Made by a program: the position numbers and the translations under genes
Source: Hyalella azteca
Taxonomy: Eukaryota; Arthropoda; Malacostraca; Amphipoda; Hyalellidae
Reading direction: 5' to 3'
Assembly (NCBI RefSeq): GCF_000764305.2
Contig: NW_025935136.1
Location: 1-64,000, forward strand
DNA: 64,000 bases
Shown: positions 24,100-36,475 of the stretch, piece after piece
Numbering within the stretch: the stretch's first letter is position 1
How the letters are laid out: every line of letters starts with the position of its first letter
The notes under the pieces: model-generated
What the model saw: the letters and a program-made list of their open reading frames with translations, nothing else
Told to the model about the DNA's origin: nothing
Databases searched by the model: none

Positions 24100-26170
24100 G
24101 GCATCTATGATTTACTTCAGATGTTTCAGTTTTATCATATGATTAATAAAGTTAGGATTAAAAATCCTTATTCATATTAATTAAGATTAAACATTCTCGG
24201 TTTGGAATCGAACGGCAATGTTGCAGAAAGAATCATAATTAGTAATTTAAATAATATGATTCAATGAGATAAGAATCGAATTCAAATTTTCCTCAGGATA
24301 ACAGATGGATTTGTTCAGCAATCATGGCCAGAACTTCATGCCTATTTTTTTCAATTATCAAGTAACAAAACTCCCCTAGAAAAACTTCGACTATTATCTC
24401 TGTACCAAGTGAAGGTAAATACGAGGACAGTTGGCAGAGTTGTCCTCGTTCTGATGTAAGCCAATAAAGTGCGTAGCCCGTGAAAAATAAGCAGGACTTT
24501 TTCTGTTCATAAATACCATTGGTTTATTCAAATAAACTTTCAGTCTGAAACAAATACCGCACAGATATTTTTACGGACAATTGAACTGAATACACATAGG
24601 ATTCAGTTCAATAACTATCACCCGTACAAATGAGAGGAAAACCACTTCAGACTGACTTTCCATGCTCTTGGCTACTACAAGTTCTGAAGCTGCTTTGAAT
24701 CTGTATCCTCCACTTCTAGTATACGGCTCCCGACAAAGATGCCCTCGTTGAGTTTGGCAGCAAGAAGCTGTGTGAGCACAATGGAATTGTGTTGGAACGC
24801 ACCAAAATTTTTGTCAAACGCATTTACGAATTTTTTAAATCAAGCCTGTATAGAACTTGCGAGAAACACTCAATTATATCCCTGCGACTTTTGCACGACA
24901 GAGAACTTCTGACCTTACAACCAAACCTTATCTTTATTTACATATAAAGTGATGAATCCAAAAGACAGAAATTTGAACGTGTATCCAAAATTTGAATGTG
25001 TATAGAATATGATTATCTGTTTATGGTCTCTTCAATAAATAAACGGCGTCTGAATTTGAACGAAACGTTTTGTAGGAAGCTGTGTCCAGTTATATAAATG
25101 AGCTTCGCTTCATGCTTTCAAAACTTAATAATAATTCAATAGTCAAACTTAATATTTTTACAGGATCCAGGTAGAAATTTATAAGAATTTTTAGTTTTTA
25201 AAATCAGATTAAATTTTTGTCGAACACATACACTACGGCAAAATGATTTAAATGCGACCCTTCAACATCCGACGTGAGGAAGAATCGCTCTTTATATTAC
25301 ACTAGCAGGTTAGCCCGGCGTTGCCTTGCGATTTCAGAATCCCGTTATGTTGAATCCCGTCTTTCCTGTTTTTAATAATCCTGTTGATATTGATGAAGCT
25401 TACGTAAAGATTCTAACAAACACATTCACAAAGATTCAAATTTGACACATACATCAAATTTACATATTATCTTTAAGCCAGATTTCAGTTCTAAGATTGA
25501 TTAGTTTTAAAACAGTTTTTTTGTAAATTTATTATTAAAAACTATGTAATTATATATAAATTATGTATAAATTAATTATCACTACTAATTCAATTTTATT
25601 ACTACACAGAGAGAAAATTTCGGCCTCTTAAGCGTTTCAGTAGGTGATGCACTTGCGAGCTTCGATGCACTTAAATTTGTGCGGCTAGCGCCGCGCGGCC
25701 ATATAGTATTTAGAGCATAAATACTGAAAAATAGGTCAGAAGTCTCAGAATAATATAATCAGCCCGAATGCTCACCGCTACCTATATACCGTGCATGCAC
25801 ACGATGCTTATCTAAATAACTCGAGAGTACAGGCAGATTTCATATTTGAACTCGTCATCCCATATTTGGCAAAATACGAGTTTATTAATGGGTGCCTCAA
25901 TCTTTATACAACTGCGTAAATTTAATTTTTATGTAATTTTCTTATGAGCTGCTTTATTAATAATGAGCTGCTTTCATACTAATTTAATATGATAACTAAC
26001 TATAACTATGATAACTATAACTGTAAAAATATAAAACACGAATGCTGTTCATATAAACATTTATTGTAATTTATTGATAAATTTCATAGTAATCTCAACG
26101 TCGTCACATAAAACTATAAGACTAACAAAGTTTTAGAAGACAGATCTGACTTCTCGATCAAGACTTGGTA
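24100..26170. other. AT-rich sequence
   Basis: At 25314-25326 the motif AGCCCGGCGTTGC occurs, repeated at 35838; this string is common at ends of short dispersed repeats in arthropod genomes by my recollection. No gene is supported in this interval. Confidence 0.4.
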
Positions 26171-26173
26171 TGA

Positions 26174-26240
26174 GAATGTCGCAGTGATCAAACCATATAT
26201 ATAATTCTCAGCCTCCCTGCCAAGAATCTCGCTCCTCTCA
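26174..26240 (+). repeat. Dispersed repeat, copy 2 (partner 24029)
   Basis: Begins GAATGTCGCAGTGATCAAAC and follows the same order of blocks as 24029-24095. The following 26250-26620 is somewhat richer in GC but has no recognisable coding signal. Confidence 0.7.
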
Positions 26241-27097
26241 CTCTGAAAAGTCAGGATGTTGCTCTCCCGAGCGCCTGGACTGCAGCCATATGACTGGCTC
26301 TAATTGCATCAGTCCATATGCTTGATGTGGTTGTTCGGCTGCCAAGGAGAGGGAAAAATAAATCCTGAAAAGAAGTTCGTTGTGTCATGAATGGAACCTT
26401 GGAATGGTTGCCGGGATGGCCAAAGTGCCTTCTGCTCCGCGTCATCAACTTTAAACCAGCAGTTGACTGCCTGCCAGTAACAGTTGTGTGCCGGAATCTC
26501 TACTTAAACCCCGAAGCAGGCATCAAAATTTATACATCTTTATCCACCATTATAATAGCAGACTGTGTGTCACACGCCGGAAATTTGACAAGCATATACG
26601 GGCTCTTTAATTTTTAGGTTTCCTATTCATCAACCAGCGTTAATCGAGCTTTTGAGAATTGACTGCTTGGTGCATTTAAATACTGCACTTACATTTTATT
26701 TAAAAAATAACGGAAGGTGGTTTCGAGATAACAGGAAATGAATGCTTCGAGAGAGTGTCTCTTATTGACAATTTTTTTATTGTTTTACTTAAATCGGCGA
26801 ATTAAACTTTAATTAAGATTTGAAAATTGGAATGTGAGGTTTCCAAGGGACGTTTTAACATGATTTTACCAAATTTCGAGTATGCAATATTCATTATAAA
26901 GTAATTGAAGAGTTTTGCAGCACTTAAAATTAAATTTTTTGAAATGACATTAGTACAAAGAAATTGTATTATGGATACAGTTCGTGAATCCAAATTTAAA
27001 GTTACCCAGCAACAATTTTAACGACCTGACGAGTCCGTTGGTTTGTAAGTTGATAGCGGGAGACACATCCTTGATGAGTATTAAATCAATAATATTT

Positions 27098-27210
27098 ACA
27101 TGTCATTTACCATATATTTACATGTCATTTACACCGAATATTTACCATGTCATTTACAGTGAATATTTACCCGAATATTTACCCATGTCATTTACAGTGA
27201 ATATTTATAT
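27098..27210. repeat. Short tandem repeats with CATGTCATTTAC
   Basis: CATGTCATTTAC recurs four times (about every 25-40 bases) with GAATATTTACC between. A short imperfect minisatellite. Confidence 0.8.
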
Positions 27211-27309
27211 ATCACTAATCCAAATATCACTAATCCAAAAAACCTCAGCTATTGTCAGCCCTACAATATTGTTTGTGGCATTTGTGGCTTTATGGTACTG
27301 GTTCTAGGT

Positions 27310-28630
27310 AGTATTAGACGAGCCAATATTGTTTACGTTTGAGAAAATTCTAGATTTTTACAAGATTATTTTCCATGACAAAGTTTGTGATTTCTTTTGC
27401 TTATGTAGTACAGTATATCCAGAATTTAATTTGAACAGTTCCGGTTGTTCTTCTGAGGTTATTTTGCACGATTGAAGGGTGATTTATGACTCTTTCATCT
27501 GCTTTATAACCACTGTTTATCTGATTTTGGTGGTATAAAATGGTCGTGATACTCTCCTTTGATGCTGTACCGTTATCTATTCAGATTCAGCATGCTTCAT
27601 AATTTGCAATTTCAGTGTCGATAGTTTTGTTTATATACCCGTTGTTTAGCAATAATATTGTTTGCAAATCCGGAGTTCGGTTATCTAGTCACCATGCAGC
27701 GGATGCATACTGCATAGGTTATACCCTCGATATAAATGTGCACATTTTGTAGCGATGCGAACATTCGCTTTCTTCATTCAGTATTTTTCCGACGTTTGTA
27801 GGTTTCTGCAAGGTAAACTTGAGTGACAAAATATCCTCGACTTGCACCAATATCAAGAGAAGGCAACATGCGATTTTGTCCGAATAGGTACAATTTGTTA
27901 CTGAACTGCAGGTCAGAATCAAGTTCCAATGCAACACGCAGCTCAGTCCGATCACATCTTTGTCCTAAACAACGATAAATAAGTCATTTGCGTACTTATG
28001 GTAATGCTCAAGCTTCATCTTTGCGTCTAGCAATACTCGATTTTTGAGTTCTAAAATGTACAATTCAACAAATAAACTGCCCAATTCCCACTGCTGCACC
28101 GAGTTATCCGAGGCCTTTGTCATCAAGGATCAGTCTCACGCTATCAACTTACAAACTAATTCATTTATCAGGGCGTTAAATTGTTTTCATATTAATTTTA
28201 AGATTTTATTTTCAAACTGCTTCAGTACTAACAATACCTATCCTTGTTAGTACTGATGGCATTTAAAAAATGTAAATTTAGGCGATGCAAACTCTTCAAT
28301 TATTACTCAATAATAAATATGGCGCTTTTCAAACTTTGTGAAATCATAATAAAATGTCACTCGGAAACCTCATATTTGAATTTATAAATCCAACCAAAAG
28401 TCCAATTCTTCGCCGAATTGACAAACACACTAATAAAATAATTGATAAGAAATACTCTCTGATCATAAACGAAACGGGCATTATAAAGAAATACTACTGC
28501 CCAACTACACCAATGATTTATTATTATCAAAGTTCGATTGCTTGTGGATGAGTTTGAAGCCTGGCTGATGTAATCTATATAGGCTATTCGAGCGCGTATC
28601 CGCAATACTAATCGTGTCGGGAATTATGAC
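27310..28630. other. AT-rich sequence with one hairpin
   Basis: CAGTACTAACAA (28223-28234) pairs exactly with TTGTTAGTACTG (28244-28255) over a 9-base loop. No coding signal is supported. Confidence 0.5.
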
Positions 28631-28641
28631 GACAAATGCGC

Positions 28642-28797
28642 TTTTTAGTGCATTTTCTCATTTATGGAAAAAATGCGCTACCTATTGTGCTCGCCATGTC
28701 CGTCTGTCCGTCCGTCTGTCTGAATGTCCGTCCGTGACTTCACGTTTTCGTCGACGAGAAAATGCGCTCTCTGCCACTCACTGCAGTGAGTACTGAG
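28642..28797 (+). mobile_element. MITE family 2, copy 2
   Basis: Plus orientation: TTTTTAGTGCATTTTCTCA, then AAAATGCGCTA, a GTCCGTC microsatellite, TTTTCGTCGACGAGAAAATG and the palindromic end CACTCACTGCAGTGAGTACT. No coding content. Confidence 0.85.
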
Positions 28798-28974
28798 TTA
28801 TATTTTTTGTTTGATACTCTTGAATTTCACCAAGATTATAGAATTTGGTTTGCCGTAGAATTTCAAAGTGGGAGTTAAATAAGAGGATATCGTTCTAAAT
28901 ATTGTTTGGAACGACACATTCTTAAAAAATAACGGAATGTTGTTTCGAAATTATAAACTTGAAATGGAATACCG

Positions 28975-29098
28975 GGTGTCGGGATGACCATGGGTCCGGC
29001 AATAAGGGATTAGGGATGATAGAATTCAGGATTACGGGAGTCGCGATGACCGGATTTGATATGATAGGATTCAGGATGATAGGATTCAGTATAACGAT
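28975..29098. repeat. Imperfect short tandem repeat around GGATGATAGGATTCA
   Basis: Variants of GGGATGATAGAATTCAGG repeat about six times at 15-20 base spacing. Confidence 0.6.
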
Positions 29099-29149
29099 AT
29101 TTTCAAATACTGACATCATCTGTCTCAGGCTTTATCGGGTTTATTAGCC

Positions 29150-32100
29150 TGATTAAAAAACATACGATAGTATTTTGTTTGCCGAGGGTAAATTGAACTC
29201 ACATTTAACAAAACTTCTCTTTAACTTCACTTGAATTGTTATTTGTCTGCTAAAAATCTTATAATCGCTATTTAATACACTTCTACCTGTTCAATGGATC
29301 TAAAATTTTGCACACTTGCGTAAAGTCAGAGATAATGCACGAGTCCGGCGATAGAATAAATAAATTTACTAATTAAAAATGTAATAAAAAAGTAAAAAAT
29401 ATATTTTTAACATATTTAAATAAAGGAAGAAATTCATTGTACTTGTGTAACATCGGAAACACTGGCCTCTTTAGAAGTGTTGTCTGTAAAAAGTAACTTT
29501 TAACGCATATTATGTTATGTGAACATAGTTTTCGAACTGCAAATATTCGCCTTGATTTTTTTTACGAAAAAGTTTATGCTTCCAAACCCGGCCCATGTTT
29601 TTACCTTCGATGAGAGCAAAATTGAATTTGATTTGGAAAATCGCATGTAATGGTCTAATAATTATACAATCTTTTTTCATTATAGATGGGATATAAGATT
29701 GAACGTGTAATTTATAGTCTTGCACTCAACAGTATAGGAGATGCAGGTATCTTCTAAACCCAGTAACAGCTCGATTGATTCCACGTTTCTATTATATTTA
29801 TACGCAATTGTTATAGGTATTTATTATATTATGTATTTTTATATTATATATATGTATTTATACGCAATTGTCAGCATCGGTACTCCATTAAGACAAGTTT
29901 ATTCTACACGCCTACAATTGTTGAGTAACCTCCCACATACAATATTATACCATATACATAAAGTAAACCGCTGAACTTTTACCGTCATCAGGCCAGGGCT
30001 TAATTATAAAAAGCTCTGAGAAACAAATATGATATGTAAGAGATAATTTGAAATATATCAAAACGAATTTAAAATTTGAAGTTGACAATTTTCAAAGATG
30101 CGAAATTTACGAACTACAGGAATTGCGGGAAATTTTTTTGGTGGCTTGCTATCGAGGTTTTTATGGATTTAATATAAGGGATTTGGAGCCCGAATTGTAA
30201 ACTTCGTTTCAGTCTCTTTGATTGTTAATCGAATCTTTCATCGTTTTAATTTATTTGCCTGCAGATTTGTAAGATCACAATGCTCTTGCAGTGCTTTAGA
30301 GTTTTTAAACGTTAACAAAATACTGTAATAAAGTTTTGTGTTACCCCTGCATTGTTCTTCTACGTCAAAAATCACGTTTAGTATTCAGGACGAGAATCCA
30401 TTTTGCGACGCTTCTAAAAAAACAAACTCAAGAGGCCGGTCTATATTAATGCCACGGAGCTAAGACTCAAATGCCGGCTTTAAGCTAAATTGTGCTGACG
30501 ATCAGATTTAAAATCATTTCATTATCTCTTCAGGGTTAATTCCATGGGTCAATTTATCATCAGTAAGGTGAAATTATAGTTTATTTCTCAGATGAGCACT
30601 ACACCAGCGAAGTTTTGTGTGTTTATGGTGTCGTTGCAAAGTATTTTCTGTCTTTCTTAATTATGAAATGAATTTCATAATTCATCTATATGAATTTCGC
30701 TACGCGTGAGCAAAAAAATATATAGTGAATGTTTATAGAGTGAAATTTTTCTGAGTTATGGACTTGAGCCAAATTTCATACAGATTCTTCGTAATTTCAT
30801 GTTGCAGCAACATTGACAACAATTTCTCTTAATTGTTTCAGAGCGCCATATCGCACACATTGGCATGAAATTTACTAAATTATTTCAAAACCTTGGATAT
30901 CCAGAAATCATTTATCGAAAATGCGGCTGCAAGAATAAATAGGCCTTGGATGAGAGCTCGAGAATTGTGAGTCATGAGCACCAAACCATAAAATATGTAA
31001 CAGTTTTAACATCATTGGAGCAAAATAACTGTTATAGGATCATTTTCTACCATGAAATGACAATTGCGCAATTGCGCAATATTAAGCTGGCTAAAATTTT
31101 GTATGATTTTGGTAAGGGGATGAAAACGGGATGTTGAAATATTAATTGGTCCATAACTTATTTGTAATTTCATTTGTAAATTAATCGCCGGTTGCATGAA
31201 TCTAAAGAGGTTTTTGCAACGAATTGGGTGCAGCTGTAGATTATAGATTCATAGTTTTGAAATGATGCATCGCAGAAAGTTTCGACCTGTTCACTAGGCA
31301 TCTGTTTAAAAAATTCTTAATCCTGATGCGAGCTTTAAAGTCTTTGTACTCCGTCTGTTACTCGGCCGGATTTCCCGATCACTTTGTTAAAAAATTTGCA
31401 GCAAACTTACTTAGAGATGTCATAATCATGAAATTTTGAACTGCAATGTTCTTCCTTCTTTAACGTAAAAAGGCATATTTTTCTCAGATTTTTCAATCTT
31501 AGCTAATTGAGAGATTTAGAACAGGCACGCAATTTATTATTGTATAGCGGTGCATTAAATTGATGACTCGGAGTGTCGAAAAAATCATAAAATTATTTAA
31601 ATGCTCATCAAAGGAACCCTAAAAAGGTACAGGAGACTGAAAAGTTTTGAAATTGATCTGCCAACGCCCGCTGAAAAAGGCGACACCTTATACTCCTATC
31701 AATAATTAATTTTCTCGTCCGAGCTCCCAATTACGTTGAGCAAGCCAGCCTCATGGGCAGGATGGTGTCCTGAGCATCTTTTTCATTTGTTTTGTGTCCT
31801 CTTGACAGGGTGATGAAATATGAGACGTCTTGATAGGGTTGTGGCGGCCATGCATGTATACGTATAGGGATGCAAGGCTTGCATCTTATATAATCTTGAA
31901 ACAGAGTTTGATATCCAACAAATCTTGAATTAGAAGATAAATTAAAGCCGGTCGTCCATGGTTGTACATGTACATTGTATAACATACATCTAATGTATTT
32001 AATGGTTTATTTCAGAACCCTGACATTGGTTTTATTTGGAGATAAATATTGGTTTTGGTAGTAAACCTTTAGCATGTGTGGGTTCAGAGGTTTATTGTGG

Positions 32101-32780
32101 CTATTATAGTTTCTTACAATTTTCTCGTGGATGAGGAGGCCATTATTCAGGTAGCTGTCGGAGAGTGTATCGAAGTAGCCGTTCCTGATGAAGACCTGCC
32201 GTAGTTTTAGAACACTTACTGTGTGGTCTAAATGCCGTTGTGGGCGTTCACATTAAGCATTGAGGTAAATGCAGTTGTTGTTAGTTTTTGATAGATGTAT
32301 GTGACGAAATTACCACTATATTCTTCATCGAAATTAAGAAACTGAGTTCCATTGCCCATGGCTCCATTTGAGATGAATTTCATCTGTGAGTAAATTTCAA
32401 ATAGGTTCTTAAGTTACAGGGATACTTTTCGATCACTCGGCAATTGCTGGTTGGCTTTAGTTGGGGAGACAAATTTCATTGAAGTTTTTTCCCCAGTGAG
32501 GTCGAACTGGAAATTAAGGGCTTCCCATACACACCGATTTGGAGGCAAAAAATGACTATTCACACGTTCAAAAGGTTTTCCTACATTTAATCGGACTGTA
32601 TACGGGCACTACTCGCTCTTTACGATCTTTTCATAGAATTAGTAGTTTTCCTGTAACAATCCATAAACACTAATCGTTTCAGCTGCATTTTAATGAGATA
32701 ATGTGGTATAGTAGGAATAAATAGTAACTGGACCATTTTAAGTACCTAACAGGTGAGAGTTACAACTAGTCCAAACAAAC
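29150..32780. other. AT-rich sequence; possible retroelement debris near 32100-32430
   Basis: Mostly featureless. The minus strand of 32220-32400 encodes TQFLNFDEEYSGNF and YIYQKLTTTAF in one frame, faintly like the region after the catalytic box in Penelope-type reverse transcriptases, but too weak to call. Confidence 0.35.
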
Positions 32781-32796
32781 GTCGCAGATTGTCGCT

Positions 32797-32955
32797 TCAT
32801 ATCGCTAGACAGGTCTTGGACGCGTTAATTCTCAAGGCATTCACGACGTCAACAGGAAGTCGGTTCCGAATATCGGCAACACAAAACGAGAAGACGTGTC
32901 GTCGCATTTGTACGAGTTGCACCGCAATTTTTTATTTACAACCGTTGCATCATGT
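32797..32955 (-). pseudogene. C-terminal tail of a LINE reverse transcriptase
   Basis: The minus-strand frame contains MRRHVFSFCVADIRNRLP followed by VDVVNALRINASKTCLAI and a stop at 32799-32797. This fits the FFS-x-RVV-x2-WN-x-LP-x2-VV-x-A-x-S-x2-FK signature at the end of CR1-like and related LINE ORF2 proteins, with the W of WNxLP changed to R. Only about 45 residues remain, with a stop upstream. It belongs to a different copy, and probably a different family, from the one at 34778. Confidence 0.65.
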
Positions 32956-33069
32956 ATATGTTTTCGTTGCATAATCTGTAAATAGTTCAGATATCATTTT
33001 CGGACTGAAGTTAGCTTGTAGATGTTTAATGTTGAGTAACATGTAGACTCCTGCGTTTGGTATTTTTTT

Positions 33070-33252
33070 CAATCCGAGACGAGACGAGACGAGACAGTAG
33101 GCTCTGTCCCGGTTCGCAATAAAAACCGGGACAATTTTCAGCCCTCCGTAGGGATTCCGGGACGATACCGAGACGAGACGAGACATCCCGGTTAAAATAG
33201 GTACTTTAAAATTTCCCGGAATTTACAGCCATTTTAACGAGACATAACGAGA
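33070..33252 (+). repeat. GAGACGAGAC/CCCGG dispersed repeat, copy 3
   Basis: Three consecutive GAGAC units, TCCCGGTT and AACCGGGAC inverted motifs, and TTTCCCGGAATTT as in copy 1. It ends 50 bases before the hAT element. Confidence 0.8.
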
Positions 33253-33304
33253 CTAATCAATTATTGATGTGATGTAAACTTTGGCTTACCGTCATACATT
33301 TATA

Positions 33305-33936
33305 CAGAGCTGGGCAGCGCTACTTTGAAATGTAGCGGCCGCTACCGCTACATGCTCTAAATGTAGCGGGCGCTACCGCTACCGCTACAATGGCTTAAAT
33401 GTAGTGCCGCTTCCGCTACCGACAATGTAGCGGCCGCTACATGTAGTGCGCTACTGCCTATCTCTGGTAACAACAACATGTTGACACTATTAACAGGCTG
33501 AGGTTGACAACATTACACCGAAATCTTTCGTAACGATACAGTTTTATTCTGTAATTTATATTATGTATGTATCAGGCTGATTTTTAAATTATATTTAATA
33601 CTATTAAGTAAAATCTAAAGGCTTTATCTATAAATGTAGCGGTAGCGCTGTAGCGGCAAAACCTCGTATCGCTACTTGAATATGTAGCGGGCGCTACCGC
33701 TACCGCTACAATTGCTTAAATGTAGCGCCGCTACCGCTACCGCTGCAAGTGCTTAAATGTAGCGGCCGCGGCCGCTACCGCTACAATTGCTTAAATGTAG
33801 CGCCGCTACCGCTACCGCTACTGAAAATGTAGCACCGCTACCGCTACTGAAAATGTAGCGGCCGCTACATGTAGCGCCGCTACCGCTACTGAAAATGTAG
33901 CGGCCGCTACATGTAGCGCGCCACTGCCCACCTCTG
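33305..33936. mobile_element. Non-autonomous hAT element of palindromic GTAGCGG repeats
   Basis: Left end CAGAGCTGGGCAG and right end CTGCCCACCTCTG are terminal inverted repeats, flanked by a perfect 8-bp duplication, CATTTATA, at 33297-33304 and 33937-33944. Eight-base duplications and CAGAG ends are the hAT signature. Both halves consist of self-complementary units such as GTAGCGGCCGCTAC and GCTACCGCTACCGCTAC, typical of hAT subterminal repeats. The left block ends with its own CTGCCTATCTCTG at 33466, so 33305-33466 could be a complete mini-element. The 170-base AT-rich core carries no ORF. Confidence 0.9.
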
Positions 33937-33949
33937 CATTTATATAATA

Positions 33950-34777
33950 ACTTGGAGACGTATCCTTTTAATATTCTGATTGGAGCTCGGCAATTGGAAT
34001 GATTTTTGCTACGATTACATGTTGGGGTTTAATATGGTACTTAATCTTGACAGGCATATAAAAATGGAAAAACACGTTTTTTTTCAAAAATTGTGTTCCA
34101 TGATGGTTCGGAGGAGGCCATCCTAGCTGTAACTGGTGACATCGGCTGACTGGACAGACTTTGATTTGCCTCCAGCTCAATCACAGAATCTGATTGATCA
34201 ATCTTTCCTTAAGCAATCTCCTTCAACAAAATACTTTGGAAAGAAATATCAACAACATTTTAAAATACAACAAAATTTCAGTTTTAAAAAATATAATAGT
34301 TTGATCTTAAAAAAATCGAAATATCCATGTGTATCCTTTCTAAATAACGTTAAACAAACCCAAGTGTTTGACAACAATTCAGGAAACTTGAAGAAGATTT
34401 CCTGGAGTAAGATTTCCAATTGTGAAGATTTCCTGGAGGCTTAGCACAAAATTTTACTAAAGGCAGAGATAATCTAATACTAGCTTTAGTATTATTAGGA
34501 ATATCTTACCAGGACTCCACTCCACTGTCTACTAATTGGCCGACTAATCTAGACACTGCGTCTCTACTCCCTATGCGCTTCATGGCGCCTGAACTCGTTC
34601 CGAACGCAATAAACTCGACTCATATTCGCACGGTTCCCATAAGTGCCATCGAAGCCTGAGTTAAGACTTAAGAGTTACATTTTTGACTCAATACTAAGCC
34701 ATGCATACATCGACAGGTTTACGGTGTTTGTCGGACCACTAATTAACTGCCATGTCAGTTAGTCAGACAAATTTTGC
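33950..34777. other. Sequence between the hAT element and the LINE tail
   Basis: The open frame 34136-34444 is lysine/asparagine-rich with AT-driven composition and no motif. No gene is supported. Confidence 0.4.
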
Positions 34778-35347
34778 TAAAGACGTGCAACAAGGATAAT
34801 TCCAGGCTTGAAAGGCAAGTCCCATGAAGGAAGATTGAAGATTATGAAGCTTCCAAGCCTCAGTTATCGACGTCTGCGTGGGGACCTCATTGAAGTATAC
34901 AAGTATGCTCATGGTCTATACAAGGTCCCCAAAGGATTACTAGAATTTGAAACAAGAACCAACACCAGGGGCCACGGCTATAAGCTAAAAAAACAGCGCT
35001 GCAACTTCTCCATGCCACAAAATTCCTTCTCGCTTCGAATCACCGACATGTGAAACAGCCTCCCCGATGACATCGTTGGTGCTCCAAGTATGAACGCGTT
35101 CAAGAACTGACTAGATAAAGCTATGGAAAAATATATATTCAGATTTGAAAAACCTAGCTCCTTATCGAACCCGGTGGAAGTCTAGTAGCTTCTTCAAACT
35201 ATCGTCAGTCATGAAAAGATCCGGTCAAATGACACGATTTTAGATCTTCTGTGAACAAGGCACGAAAAGGAAAAGAATCGGCGACAGGCCACATCAGGCC
35301 TACGCTTCAGCGCCGAGATCACTCACTATGTTATGTTATTTTATGCT
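34778..35347 (+). pseudogene. 3' end of a CR1/L2-like LINE
   Basis: From 34787 the frame encodes ATRIIPGLKGKSHEGRLKIM, then SYRRLRGDLIEVYKYAHGLY, a G-H-x-YKLKKQRC segment and NSLPDDIVGAPSMNAFKN, the classic end of CR1-like ORF2. The Trp of WNSLP is a TGA stop (35051-35053) and a second TGA precedes LDKAM. The frame ends at 35183-35185. The 3' UTR contains AAGAATCGGCGACAGGCC (35273-35290) and ends in about four TATGT-like pentamers, the tandem tail typical of CR1/L2 elements. It is strongly 5'-truncated and inactive. Its tail is shared with the SINE at 49409. Confidence 0.9.
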
Positions 35348-35492
35348 AAATCTGCAATTAACTCAATTTAACTTGTAACTTTCTATGTCCCTATTAGCAA
35401 TAAAGGGCTAACTTGTCATTCTTCAACCCATGTTTTCGAAATGATTCGTATCGTAATCGAAAAACTTGTTTTGTTTTAAATAATTAAGACAA

Positions 35493-35713
35493 ATCTCGTC
35501 TCGTCTCGTTATGTCTCGTTTCAAATCTGTCTGTCTCGTCCCGGTTCATAATTTACCGGGACACAAGTTTTAAAGTCCAGGACAGAATTCTTGTCTCGGT
35601 TCATACGTTTATTCCGGGACAAATTTTACCCTCTGTCCCGTTATTTTTTTCCCGGAATTTTCTCGTCTCGTTTCGTCTGTCCCGGTTCATTTCGAGAAAA
35701 TTATTTCGAGACT
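35493..35713 (-). repeat. GAGACGAGAC/CCCGG dispersed repeat, copy 4
   Basis: Appears here as GTCTCGTCTCG. It shares TTTTAAAGTCC, GGACAAATTTTACCC and TCTCGTCTCG with the opposite strand of copy 2, and has CCCGGTTCAT-type motifs three times. Confidence 0.8.
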
Positions 35714-35719
35714 CAGGAG

Positions 35720-36365
35720 TCTAGTAACATGCGTCGGATAATTAATTATATTTTCAGTCAATCGAAGTAATTCTGCAACTATTAGACCATTTTTGGCAGC
35801 TCCCAATTAGACAAATAGATTAAATAATTGATGGAGAGCCCGGCGTTGCTCGTGATAGATAATACCTGAGCTTTTGAAAAATTCCGTTTTCTTTAATCAA
35901 GTTATTCATAATACCGTCTTCTTTAATATTGTTCTCGAGGACATTTTTCCAACTTTGTTCAACGTTTGTCCGTCATTTGTTAGAGATTTTTATGAGATAT
36001 GTCCGGACACTGTCAAACTTTGTCCAAACATTATTAGAAATTCATCCTAAAAATTTCCCAAATTTGTTCAATATTTGTCAAACTTTTTTAGAACTTTCTT
36101 TCAGCTCAGTAGAAGATTCGTGTAAATGCGTTCAAGATCTGTGCGAGCATTTTGTCCTGTGTCCTGTGTCCTAAAACAATAATAATCATACTAATAAATA
36201 ACATGATACAATAACATGATACAATTTATCTGCACCCTCTCTGACAACGAATATCTATCCATGATTCAGCAATCATTACCCTGTTCACAATAACCTGACG
36301 ATTAAAATTAAAAGTAGAAATAAACTTTTACAGTAAGCCGTCGTCTCACTCTCCACCGCCAGCCC
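35720..36365. other. Sequence with TTTGTCCAAC-like iterations
   Basis: 35838-35850 repeats the AGCCCGGCGTTGC motif of 25314. From 35929 to 36150, variants of AACTTTGTTCAACATTTGTC recur at irregular spacing, producing a repetitive open frame that I do not regard as a gene. Confidence 0.45.
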
Positions 36366-36370
36366 GGTGC

Positions 36371-36475
36371 AGCAATGAGGCAGTGCCCAGCATCGTCGTG
36401 CAGTGCCCAGCATCGTCGTGCGGTGCCCAGCATCGTCGTGCGGTGCCCAGCATCGTCGTGCGGTGCCCCGTCGCC
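36371..36475. repeat. 20-bp GC-rich minisatellite
   Basis: Unit CAGCATCGTCGTGCGGTGCC repeats about five times with period 20. The sharp GC contrast with flanking DNA suggests a recent expansion. Confidence 0.9.

Noticed and set aside
32220..32430. Possible Penelope-type reverse-transcriptase remnant on the minus strand
   Set aside because: Only two short phrases resemble the family, and the region lacks any catalytic motif.
35929..36174. 81-residue Phe/Leu-rich frame
   Set aside because: It arises from iterated AACTTTGTTCAAC-like text and has no splice support.
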